This document shows, piece after piece, positions 35,115 to 42,186 of a DNA stretch of 64,000 nucleotides. The position numbers were made by a program, and so were the translations under genes. The stretch is from DATFDN01 sp035685165 (GTDB lineage Bacteria > Pseudomonadota > Alphaproteobacteria > Acetobacterales > Acetobacteraceae), in the NCBI GenBank assembly GCA_035685165.1, contig DASRBI010000017.1, positions 280,143 through 344,142 of the forward strand, written 5' to 3'. The notes beneath the pieces were generated by a model, which saw only the letters and a program-made list of their open reading frames with translations, was not told where the DNA came from and made no database searches. Numbering within the stretch: the first letter of the stretch is position 1; each line of letters begins with the position of its first letter.

Positions 35115-36506
35115 GTGAGCGAGGCCTTCGACCTCATCGTCATCGGCGCCGGCCCCGGCGGCTATGTGTGCGCGCTGCGCGCCGCCCAGCTCGGGATGAA
35201 GGTGGCCTGCGTCGAGAAGCGCGCCACGCTCGGCGGCACGTGCCTCAATATCGGCTGCATACCCTCCAAGGCGCTGCTGCAATCATCGGAAAACTTCGCC
35301 GCCGCGGGGCATGATTTCGCCGCCCACGGGATCGGCATCGGCGGCCTGAGCCTCGATCTCGGGCGCATGATGAAGCGGAAGGACGAGGTCGTCAGCGCCA
35401 ATGTGAAGGGCGTGGAGTTCCTGTTCCGCAAGAACAAGGTGACGTGGCTGAAGGGCGCGGCCCGCATCGCGGGCGCCGGCAAGGTCGCGGTGGACGGGAC
35501 CGAGTACGAGGCGCGCCGCATCGTCATCGCGACTGGCAGCGAGAGCATGGCGCTGCCGGGGATCGAGGTCGATGAGCAGCGGATCGTCACCTCCATGGGT
35601 GCGCTCGCCTTGCCGGAAGTCCCGAAGCGGCTGGCGGTGATCGGCGGGGGCTATATCGGGCTCGAGCTCGGCAGCGTGTGGCGGCGGCTGGGCGCGGAGG
35701 TAACGGTGATCGAGTTCATGGAGCGGATCGTCCCCGCCATGGACGCCGAGATCGGCAAGGCGTTCGAGCGCATCCTGGCGAAGCAGGGGTTCAAATTCCG
35801 GCTGAACACGAAAGTCAACAGCGCCCGCGTTTCCAACGAAGGCGTGGTGCTGACGCTGGAGCCGGCGCGCGGCGGCGAGACGGAACAGATTGGCGCCGAC
35901 GTGGTGCTGCTCGCGGTCGGCCGCCGGCCCAATACGGACGGGCTCGGACTTGAGGCGGCGGGAGTGGCGCTGGACGAGCGGGGCCGGGTCCGCACGGACG
36001 GGCATTTTGCGACCAACGTTCCCGGCATCTACGCGATCGGCGACGTGATTGCCGGCCCGATGCTCGCGCACAAGGCCGAGGAGGAAGGGGTGGCGCTGGC
36101 GGAGCGCCTGGCCGGCCAGGCAGGACACGTCAATTACGGCGTGATCCCGGGTGTCGTTTACACGTGGCCGGAAGTGGCTGCCGTCGGGCAGACCGAGGAG
36201 GAGCTGAAGGCCGCCGGCGTGGCGTACCGGGTGGGCAAGTTTCCGTTCACGGCTAACGGGCGCGCGCGGGCGATGGGCGATACCGACGGGTTCGTGAAAA
36301 TCCTCGCCGATGCGGAGACCGACCGGATCCTCGGCGCGCACATACTAGGCCCCGACGCCGGCACCATGATCGCCGAGATCGCGGTGGCGATGGAGTTCGG
36401 CGCCTCGGCCGAAGATGTGGCGCGCACCTGCCACGCGCATCCGACGCTGAACGAGGCGGTGAAGGAGGCGGCGCTGGCGGTCGAGGGCCGCGCGCTGCAC
36501 ATCTGA
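35115..36506 (+). CDS. lpdA: Dihydrolipoyl dehydrogenase (E3)
   Basis: 463-residue FAD flavoprotein that reoxidises dihydrolipoamide with NAD+. N-terminal FAD fold IVIGAGPGGYVCALRAAQLG, redox disulphide GGTCLNIGCIPSK, NAD fold VIGGGYIGLELGSVW, FAD motif TNVPGIYAIGDV and the C-terminal His-Glu pair in HAHPTLNEAVKEA. The GTG start at 35115 lies 2 bases after the odhB stop; longer frames run back through odhB. It closes the sucA-odhB-lpdA operon, and pdxA follows 5 bases later. Confidence 0.96.
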   Translation: MSEAFDLIVIGAGPGGYVCALRAAQLGMKVACVEKRATLGGTCLNIGCIPSKALLQSSENFAAAGHDFAAHGIGIGGLSLDLGRMMKRKDEVVSANVKGVEFLFRKNKVTWLKGAARIAGAGKVAVDGTEYEARRIVIATGSESMALPGIEVDEQRIVTSMGALALPEVPKRLAVIGGGYIGLELGSVWRRLGAEVTVIEFMERIVPAMDAEIGKAFERILAKQGFKFRLNTKVNSARVSNEGVVLTLEPARGGETEQIGADVVLLAVGRRPNTDGLGLEAAGVALDERGRVRTDGHFATNVPGIYAIGDVIAGPMLAHKAEEEGVALAERLAGQAGHVNYGVIPGVVYTWPEVAAVGQTEEELKAAGVAYRVGKFPFTANGRARAMGDTDGFVKILADAETDRILGAHILGPDAGTMIAEIAVAMEFGASAEDVARTCHAHPTLNEAVKEAALAVEGRALHI

Positions 36507-36511
36507 GCGCC

Positions 36512-37507
36512 ATGCAGCCGCTCGCGCTGACGATGGGCGATCCGGCGGGAATCGGCGGGGAGATCACTGTCGCGGCGTGGACGGCCTTGCGGCATACCGG
36601 ACCCTGTTTCGCCGTGTTGGACGATCCCGCGCGCCTGCGCGCCCTCGCGCCCGGCATCCCGATTTGCGAGGTCGCCGCCGTGGCGGAGGCGAGTGCGGTG
36701 TTCGCCGATGCGCTGCCCGTGCTGCCGATAGCCCTGGCTGCCGCGGCGGTTCCCGGCAAACCCGACGGTGCCAATGCTCCGGCGGTCATCGAGTCGATCC
36801 GACTTGCGACGGAACTCGCGCGCGCGGGCGCGGCTGCGGCCGTAGTGACGAATCCGATCAGTAAGGCAACGCTCTACAGCAGCGGCTTTGCCTATCCGGG
36901 GCACACGGAATTCCTCGCCGCCCTGTGCGGCGTCGCCGGGCGCGAGATCATGATGCTGGTCAGCCCGGAACTGCGGGTGGTTCCCGTCACGGTGCATGTT
37001 GCGTTGCGCGACGCGCTCGGGATGCTCAGTGCCGCGGCGATCCTGCGGGCGGCGCGCACCACGCACGCGGCGCTGGCGCGGGATTTCGGCATCGCCGCGC
37101 CCCGGTTGGCGGTGGCCGGGCTCAATCCCCATGCCGGCGAAGCGGGCGCGCTCGGTAGCGAGGAAAACGAGATGATCGGGCCCGCCGTCGCGGCACTCCG
37201 CGCCCAGGGGATCGACGCGACCGGCCCCTGGCCGCCCGACACAATGTTCACCGAGCAGGCGCGCAAGACATACGACGCGGCGATCTGCATGTATCACGAC
37301 CAAGCCCTTATCCCGCTAAAGACACTGGACATGCGGCGCGGCGTGAACGTGACGCTCGGGCTGCCGATCGTCCGCACCTCGCCCGATCATGGCACCGCGT
37401 TCGACATCGCGGGCACCGGCGCGGCTGATCCGAGCAGTCTGATCGAGGCCCTCCGCCTCGCCGGGACGCTCGCCGGGCATCGCGCAAGCCACGTGGCGGC
37501 CGACTAA
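36512..37507 (+). CDS. pdxA: 4-hydroxythreonine-4-phosphate dehydrogenase PdxA
   Basis: 331-residue NAD-dependent dehydrogenase of the DXP-dependent pyridoxal 5'-phosphate pathway. Family motifs: TMGDPAGIGGEI at the N-terminus, VTNPISKATL, GHTEFLA (metal His), GLNPHAGEAGALGSEE, MYHDQALIPLKTL and SPDHGTAFDIAGTG. Spacing to lpdA suggests co-transcription. A truncated BrkB gene starts 7 bases after the stop. Confidence 0.96.
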   Translation: MQPLALTMGDPAGIGGEITVAAWTALRHTGPCFAVLDDPARLRALAPGIPICEVAAVAEASAVFADALPVLPIALAAAAVPGKPDGANAPAVIESIRLATELARAGAAAAVVTNPISKATLYSSGFAYPGHTEFLAALCGVAGREIMMLVSPELRVVPVTVHVALRDALGMLSAAAILRAARTTHAALARDFGIAAPRLAVAGLNPHAGEAGALGSEENEMIGPAVAALRAQGIDATGPWPPDTMFTEQARKTYDAAICMYHDQALIPLKTLDMRRGVNVTLGLPIVRTSPDHGTAFDIAGTGAADPSSLIEALRLAGTLAGHRASHVAAD

Positions 37508-37514
37508 CCGCGCG

Positions 37515-37775
37515 ATGCTACCCGGGTTCCGCAGGCGTGCCTGGCCGCTGCTGCGCGACACCAGCGCCGAGTCTTGCAACGACAATGCGCTCAGCCGGGA
37601 CGCCGCGCTCGCCTTCTACACGTTGTTCGCCCTGGCGCCGGTCCTGCTGATCGCCATCGCGGTGGCGGGACTTTGGTTCGGGCGCGCTGCCGCCCAGGGA
37701 GTGGTCGTGCGGGAGCTTTTGGGGCTGGTCGGCACGAGCAGGGCCAAGGCGGTCTAGGCGTTGCTGGCTGGCGCG
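37515..37775 (+). pseudogene. Truncated YihY/BrkB-family membrane protein
   Basis: From ATG 37515, 80 codons read like the N-terminus of BrkB/YihY proteins: SCNDNALSRDAALAFYTLFALAPVLLIAIAVAGLWFG includes the first helix region (shown here over 20 in parts), followed by EL-LG-x-SRAKAV. An in-frame TAG at 37755-37757 ends it. The next six codons (ALLAGA) still fit the family, then similarity ends near 37775. Intact members have about 280-300 residues. So this is a gene remnant with both a nonsense codon and loss of the 3' three-quarters, immediately upstream of flhF. Confidence 0.7.
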
Positions 37776-37857
37776 TTCCGCCCCCCGCCGTCAGAGCGCG
37801 ACGGACGCCCGGCAGGCGGAAACGATTCGTCAACGCTGATCGGCTACCGCTTGGCCG

Positions 37858-38760
37858 ATGCGGCTCAAGCTCTACCGTGCTGCCAATATGGCCGACGCGA
37901 TGGCCGGCGTGCGCGCAGAGCTTGGGCCGGAGGCGTTGATCCTCGGCAGCCGCCGGGTGGCCGGCGGCGTCGAGGTGACGGCCGCGCTGGAACCGGCGGA
38001 ACCGCCGGTCGCGGCGACCGGCCCGCCGCCAGACGATGACGCACTTGCATATCATGGCATTCCATCGGCGCTTCGGGTCCGGTTGGGCGGGACCGCGCTC
38101 GAACCGGCGTTGGCGCGGCTGTTTCGGTTCGAGGCCTTGCCGCTGGCGCCGGGCGGGCCGCCGGTGCAGTTCATCGGCCCTCCGGGCTCAGGCAAGACGC
38201 TGACCGTCGCGCGGCTGGCGACGCGGCTCGTGATGGCGAACACACTCCCGATGGTCATCACGGCCGACGGCAAGCGCGCCGGCGGCGCCGAGCAGCTTGC
38301 GGCGTTCACCCGGCTGCTCGGCATCGAGCTGATCGCGGCGAGCCATCCGGTTGCCCTCGGGCGCGCCATCGCGGCGCGCCGACCGGGCTCGCCGGTACTG
38401 ATTGATTCGCCCGGAACCGATCCGTTCGATGCCGACGAGCGGGAGGAGGTCGCGGCGCTGGCTTCCGCGGCCGGCGCCGTGGTGGTGCTGGTGATGGCGG
38501 GTGGCGTGCATCCCGAGGAAGCCGCCGAAACCGCCGCCGCCTTCGGTTCCGTCGATGCGCGCTGGCTGGTGGCGACCCGGCTCGATCAGACGCGGCGCCT
38601 GGGCGGCGTGCTGGCCGCCGCACACGCGGCAAAGCTGGCGTTCACGGAGGCCGGAATCGGCGCGAGGGCGGCCGATGGGCTGGTGCCCATGACGCCGCGC
38701 TTCCTTGCCGACCGCCTGAGCGGCACCGGCGCGCCCCGAACTCAGGAGGGAGGGAGATGA
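37858..38760 (+). CDS. flhF: FlhF-like SRP-family GTPase
   Basis: 300 residues. The N-terminal segment (MRLKLYRAANMADAMAGVRAEL in overlapping parts, then GPEALILGSRRV) is the FlhF B-domain start; the GTPase domain has P-loop GPPGSGKT (about residue 103), ITADGKRAGG, IDSPGTDP (G3) and TRLDQTRRLGG (G4). FlhF places the flagellum at the pole and acts with FlhG. It is shorter than many FlhF proteins (about 400) because the middle region is short. Its stop overlaps flhG (ATGA). No other flagellar gene is in the window. Confidence 0.85.
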   Translation: MRLKLYRAANMADAMAGVRAELGPEALILGSRRVAGGVEVTAALEPAEPPVAATGPPPDDDALAYHGIPSALRVRLGGTALEPALARLFRFEALPLAPGGPPVQFIGPPGSGKTLTVARLATRLVMANTLPMVITADGKRAGGAEQLAAFTRLLGIELIAASHPVALGRAIAARRPGSPVLIDSPGTDPFDADEREEVAALASAAGAVVVLVMAGGVHPEEAAETAAAFGSVDARWLVATRLDQTRRLGGVLAAAHAAKLAFTEAGIGARAADGLVPMTPRFLADRLSGTGAPRTQEGGR

Positions 38761-39503
38761 CGATGGCGCCGCGCGGGCGGCTGATCGCGATTGCCTCCGG
38801 CAAGGGCGGCGTAGGCAAGACTTGGCTCGCCATTACGCTCGCGCACGCGCTCGCGCGGCTCGGGTGCCGCGCGCTGCTGCTCGACGGCGATCTCGGGCTT
38901 GCCAATGTCGACGTCCAGCTCGGGCTGGTGCCCGAAGTCGATCTCGGCGTCTTTACCCCCGATCGCAGATTGCTCGATCTCGTGCGGCCGTTCGCCGCCG
39001 GCGGGTTCGACATCGTAGCGGGCCGCTCGGGGTCGGGCGGGCTGTCCGGCGTCGGTCCCGCCATGCTGACGCAACTCATCGAGCAGGCGCGCGCCGCCTG
39101 TGCGCATTACCAATTCGTGCTGTTGGACCTGAGCGCCGGGATCGAGCCGAACGTACGGCGCATGGCGGCGGCGGCCGATCAGTTGCTCGTGATTACGACA
39201 GACGAGCCGACGAGCCTCACCGATGCCTACGCGGTGCTCAAGCTGCATGGCAGGGACGTCGCGGCGGGACCGGCTTCGATCGTTGTCAATCAATGCCGCG
39301 ACGACGAAGCCGGGCGCCGCACCTATGCGGCGCTGCGCCGCGCCTGCGGCACCTTTCTCGGTGCCGACCCGCCGCTTGCGGGCCTCGTGCATCGCGACGA
39401 GCGTGTCCGCGACGCGATCCGCCGGCAGTTGCCGCTTCTCTCGCGTTACCCCGCCAGCACGGCCGGGCAGGATGTCGAGCGCCTGGCAAGATCGCTGCTG
39501 TGA
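38757..39503 (+). CDS. flhG: FlhG/FleN-type MinD-like ATPase
   Basis: 248 residues with a deviant Walker A SGKGGVGKTWLA, then LLDGDLGLANVDVQLGL, the FlhG/FleN hallmark, and LLDLSAGIEPNVRR (Walker B). FlhG limits flagellar number by stimulating FlhF GTPase. A strong AGGAGG (38744-38749) is 7 bases upstream of the ATG, inside the flhF 3' end. The second ATG at 38763 is an alternative start. A typical DQAGLR-like activator helix at the N-terminus is not visible, so it may be a shortened form. Confidence 0.87.
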   Translation: MTMAPRGRLIAIASGKGGVGKTWLAITLAHALARLGCRALLLDGDLGLANVDVQLGLVPEVDLGVFTPDRRLLDLVRPFAAGGFDIVAGRSGSGGLSGVGPAMLTQLIEQARAACAHYQFVLLDLSAGIEPNVRRMAAAADQLLVITTDEPTSLTDAYAVLKLHGRDVAAGPASIVVNQCRDDEAGRRTYAALRRACGTFLGADPPLAGLVHRDERVRDAIRRQLPLLSRYPASTAGQDVERLARSLL

Positions 39504-39550
39504 CGCGCCCGCCTTGAGCTGCGCCCCGATCGGGCCCATGAGTGGCGCCG

Positions 39551-40687
39551 ATGCGCCTCATACGCGACGGCGCCCGGCGAGATCTGCGGGTGGATTTCTT
39601 CCGCGGGCTCGCGCTGTGGTGGATCTACACCGACCACATCCCGGGCGATGCACTGGGCAGGTGGAGTCTGCGGAACTTCGCGCTTTGCGATGCCACGGAA
39701 GTGTTCGTCCTGCTGGCCGGGTACGGTGCGGGCCTTGCTTACGGCGGCGTGATGCGCCGCCGCGGCTGGCTGCACGGCGCGGCGGGATGCGTGCGCCGCG
39801 CGTGGACGCTCTACATCGCGCACATCTTCCTGTTCGTGGTGTTCTCCGCGCAGGTCGGCTTTTCGGCCGCCGCGCTCTCGCGCGCCGACTATCTCGATGA
39901 GAGCAAGCTCGACGTCCTTGCCGACCAGCCGTACCAGGCGCTGCTGCACGCACTGACGCTGCACTATCAGCCGAGCCTGCTGAACATCCTGCCGCTTTAC
40001 GTCGTGCTGCTGCTGATGTTCGCGCTCGCTCTGCCGCTGCTCACCCGCCCCGTGCTGCTCTGGAGCTTGTCAATCGGGCTCTATGCCGCCGCGCGGCTGT
40101 TCCATCTGAACCTTCCCTCATGGACGGGCGGCGGTTGGTTCTTCGACCCGTTCTCCTGGCAACTCCTGTTCGTGGCGGGCGCGCTGCTCGCCTATCACGC
40201 GGTGCCGCTGCCCGCCCGCAAGCGCCCGCTCGACATCGCGGCCGTGCTTCTGGTGCTGTTCGGCCTGGCGGTGATCTACGGAGCGGAGAGCCGGGCGTGG
40301 TTCGATTTCTGGATTCCGCTGCCGCTACTGCATTGGCTGCTGTCGATCGACAAGACGACACTCGATCCGCTGCGGCTCACCTCGATCGCGGCGCTCTGCT
40401 GGCTGGTGGCGCGGCTCGTGCCGCAGCAGGCGCGCTGGCTGCGCTCATGGCCCGCATCGCCCTTCGTGCTGGCGGGCCAGCATTCGCTGCCCGTGTTCTG
40501 CTGGGGTATCTTCATCGGCTTCTTCGGCCGCACCGCGCTCGATCGCGGCGGCGGCCCGCTGATGCAGCTTCTCGTCAATCTCGGCGGGGGTCTTGCGATG
40601 GCGGGAGTGGCGGCGGTCGCGGCTTGGTATCAGCTCCCCGACCCGACTGGGCGGCGCGGCGAGTTGACCGAAGCGCGGGCGGAATGA
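39551..40687 (+). CDS. opgC: OpgC family membrane protein
   Basis: 378-residue polytopic membrane protein (about ten helices). N-terminal RDLRVDFFRGLALWWIYTDHIPG and ATEVFVLLAGYGAGLAYG are the family landmarks. OpgC proteins are acyltransferase-3-like and add succinyl groups to osmoregulated periplasmic glucans. No glucan synthase (opgG/opgH) is nearby. A GTG at 39542 could extend it by three residues; neither start has a clear Shine-Dalgarno. It is followed 13 bases later by a secreted SGNH-like protein, a common pairing for surface polysaccharide acylation. Confidence 0.88.
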   Translation: MRLIRDGARRDLRVDFFRGLALWWIYTDHIPGDALGRWSLRNFALCDATEVFVLLAGYGAGLAYGGVMRRRGWLHGAAGCVRRAWTLYIAHIFLFVVFSAQVGFSAAALSRADYLDESKLDVLADQPYQALLHALTLHYQPSLLNILPLYVVLLLMFALALPLLTRPVLLWSLSIGLYAAARLFHLNLPSWTGGGWFFDPFSWQLLFVAGALLAYHAVPLPARKRPLDIAAVLLVLFGLAVIYGAESRAWFDFWIPLPLLHWLLSIDKTTLDPLRLTSIAALCWLVARLVPQQARWLRSWPASPFVLAGQHSLPVFCWGIFIGFFGRTALDRGGGPLMQLLVNLGGGLAMAGVAAVAAWYQLPDPTGRRGELTEARAE

Positions 40688-40700
40688 TACCAAACCGATA

Positions 40701-41456
40701 ATGCGATGTGCTTGGCTGATGCCGCTGGTCGCGGCGCTGGGCGTCGCCGGGAGCGGTCCGGCCTTGGCGGCCGGAACGGGCCCTTGTCCTATCCCCGCGG
40801 CGACTCTTGAGGATGTCCCGCCGCTGCCGGCGTTAAGCGCCTTGATCCACGCGGGAGGCAAGGTCACGATCCTGGCGGTCGGCACGGCCAGCACCAACGC
40901 GGCGACGCCATCCTATCCCAACGCGATGCTCGACGCGTTGCGAGCGCGATTCGCGAACACGAGCTTCGACCTTGTCATCAAGGGCGCGCGAGGCATGACC
41001 AGCGCCGATCTCGTGCCGCTGATCAAGGAGGGGATCGCCGCGCATCACCCGGCCCTCATCATCTGGCAAACCGGCACGGTCGATGCGGTCCGTGCGGTGC
41101 ATCCTGCCGACATGCGCGAGGCGATCGACGAAGGGGCCGCGCTCGCTGATGACGCCCATGCCGACCTGATCCTGGTCGATCCGCAATATAGCCGCTTCCT
41201 GATCGACAACACCGATCTGCGCCCGTACGAGGACATCCTACAGGCCGCCGCTCTTTCCTTGCCGGGGGTCGCGCTGTTTCCTCGCTTCGCGCTGATGCAG
41301 GACTGGGCGGAGACGGGAGCTCTCGATCTGGAAGCGGCGTCCCCCGCGCAACGGCCGCAGGTGGCGGCCCAGCTTCACACGTGCGTCGGCCAGGCCTTGG
41401 CCCGATTTATCGAAGCAAGCCTCAGTCACGCCTCCGGCGGCCACGGAGCTGGCTGA
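40701..41456 (+). CDS. Secreted SGNH-hydrolase-like protein
   Basis: 251 residues with a signal peptide (about residues 1-23, cleaving near ALAAGTG). The mature part has an SGNH-like order: VTILAVGTASTNAATPSYP (block I, Ser in GTAST instead of GDS), a conserved Gly in VIKGARGMTS (block II) and IIWQTGTVDAV (block III, where the usual GxND Asn is not present). A clear C-terminal DxxH is not visible. It may be a divergent esterase or acyltransferase acting with OpgC, or an inactive relative. Its last 35 bases overlap the convergent YqjE-like gene. Confidence 0.7.
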   Translation: MRCAWLMPLVAALGVAGSGPALAAGTGPCPIPAATLEDVPPLPALSALIHAGGKVTILAVGTASTNAATPSYPNAMLDALRARFANTSFDLVIKGARGMTSADLVPLIKEGIAAHHPALIIWQTGTVDAVRAVHPADMREAIDEGAALADDAHADLILVDPQYSRFLIDNTDLRPYEDILQAAALSLPGVALFPRFALMQDWAETGALDLEAASPAQRPQVAAQLHTCVGQALARFIEASLSHASGGHGAG

Positions 41457-41826
41457 CCAGGACATTCGCGACCGGCCCCACGATAGCGGCGATCGTGACC
41501 GACCGCTGCGCGCTTTCCAGGGCGCGCCGGCGCACCTCGAGCGCCTCGAGCGAGACCCTGTCCTCGCCACCGCGGATCAGGATCATCAATCCGAGCACGG
41601 CGACGACCAGCAGGTTGCCCCCCATCGCCACGATCGCGGCCAAAGCCGGGGCAAGGTGGCTCGAAACATAGATCCACAACGCCGCCTCGATGAATCCGAA
41701 GGCGGCGAGGACGAACGGCAGCGCGATGACGACGCAAACGATCTGCGTGAGCACCCGCCGCGCGCGGCGGCGCCAGCGCAGGCCCTCGGCCTGCACCGCG
41801 ATCTGGGCCAGCCGGAGCGGGCGCAT
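41422..41826 (-). CDS. YqjE-like small membrane protein (holin-superfamily-like)
   Basis: 134 residues with two hydrophobic hairpins (about 26-50 and 58-84), an Arg-rich start and an Arg-rich end. Next to a DUF883/YqjD-type protein on the same strand, this matches the yqjD-yqjE arrangement known from enterobacteria, where YqjE is a holin-like membrane protein. Function is unknown; YqjD-type proteins tether ribosomes to the membrane in stationary phase. Family assignment is from layout and context, so moderate. Confidence 0.6.
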   Translation of the reverse strand: MRPLRLAQIAVQAEGLRWRRRARRVLTQIVCVVIALPFVLAAFGFIEAALWIYVSSHLAPALAAIVAMGGNLLVVAVLGLMILIRGGEDRVSLEALEVRRRALESAQRSVTIAAIVGPVANVLVSQLRGRRRRD

Positions 41827-41829
41827 CCC

Positions 41830-42081
41830 TTAGCGCATCACTCGGCCGAGGAGGAACCCGACCGCCGCGGCGATGAGGACGGCCGGGATCGGCTGCTCAC
41901 GCACGCGCTCGGACATCGCCGCGGTCTGCTCGCGCACGGTGCCGAGCGCGCTCTCGGCGCGGCTGGCCGCATCGGCGAGCACCGGCGTGACCCGCTCGCG
42001 CATGAGCATTTCGACCTGCTCGCGCAGCTTGGCGATCTGTTCGATGGTGTCGGACGGATTGGGATTGGACTCCTGGGCCAT
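41830..42081 (-). CDS. DUF883/YqjD-like membrane-anchored protein
   Basis: 83 residues: an amphipathic helical region (about 8-60) and a single C-terminal hydrophobic helix PIPAVLIAAAVGFLLGRVMR, the family's tail-anchor form. ATG 42081 is chosen (MAQESNPNPSD) over a longer frame. In enterobacteria the family (YqjD, ElaB, YgaM) binds ribosomes at the membrane in stationary phase. It is upstream of the YqjE-like gene by three bases. Confidence 0.75.
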   Translation of the reverse strand: MAQESNPNPSDTIEQIAKLREQVEMLMRERVTPVLADAASRAESALGTVREQTAAMSERVREQPIPAVLIAAAVGFLLGRVMR

Positions 42082-42186
42082 CGCGCGTCCTCGCTTGTGA
42101 ACTCCGAGCCGCAATGACTTAGGCGCATACAAGCCTCATTTCGAGGCGTACCGCATGACGAACGCGCGCGTAGCCCGGCCGACGGG

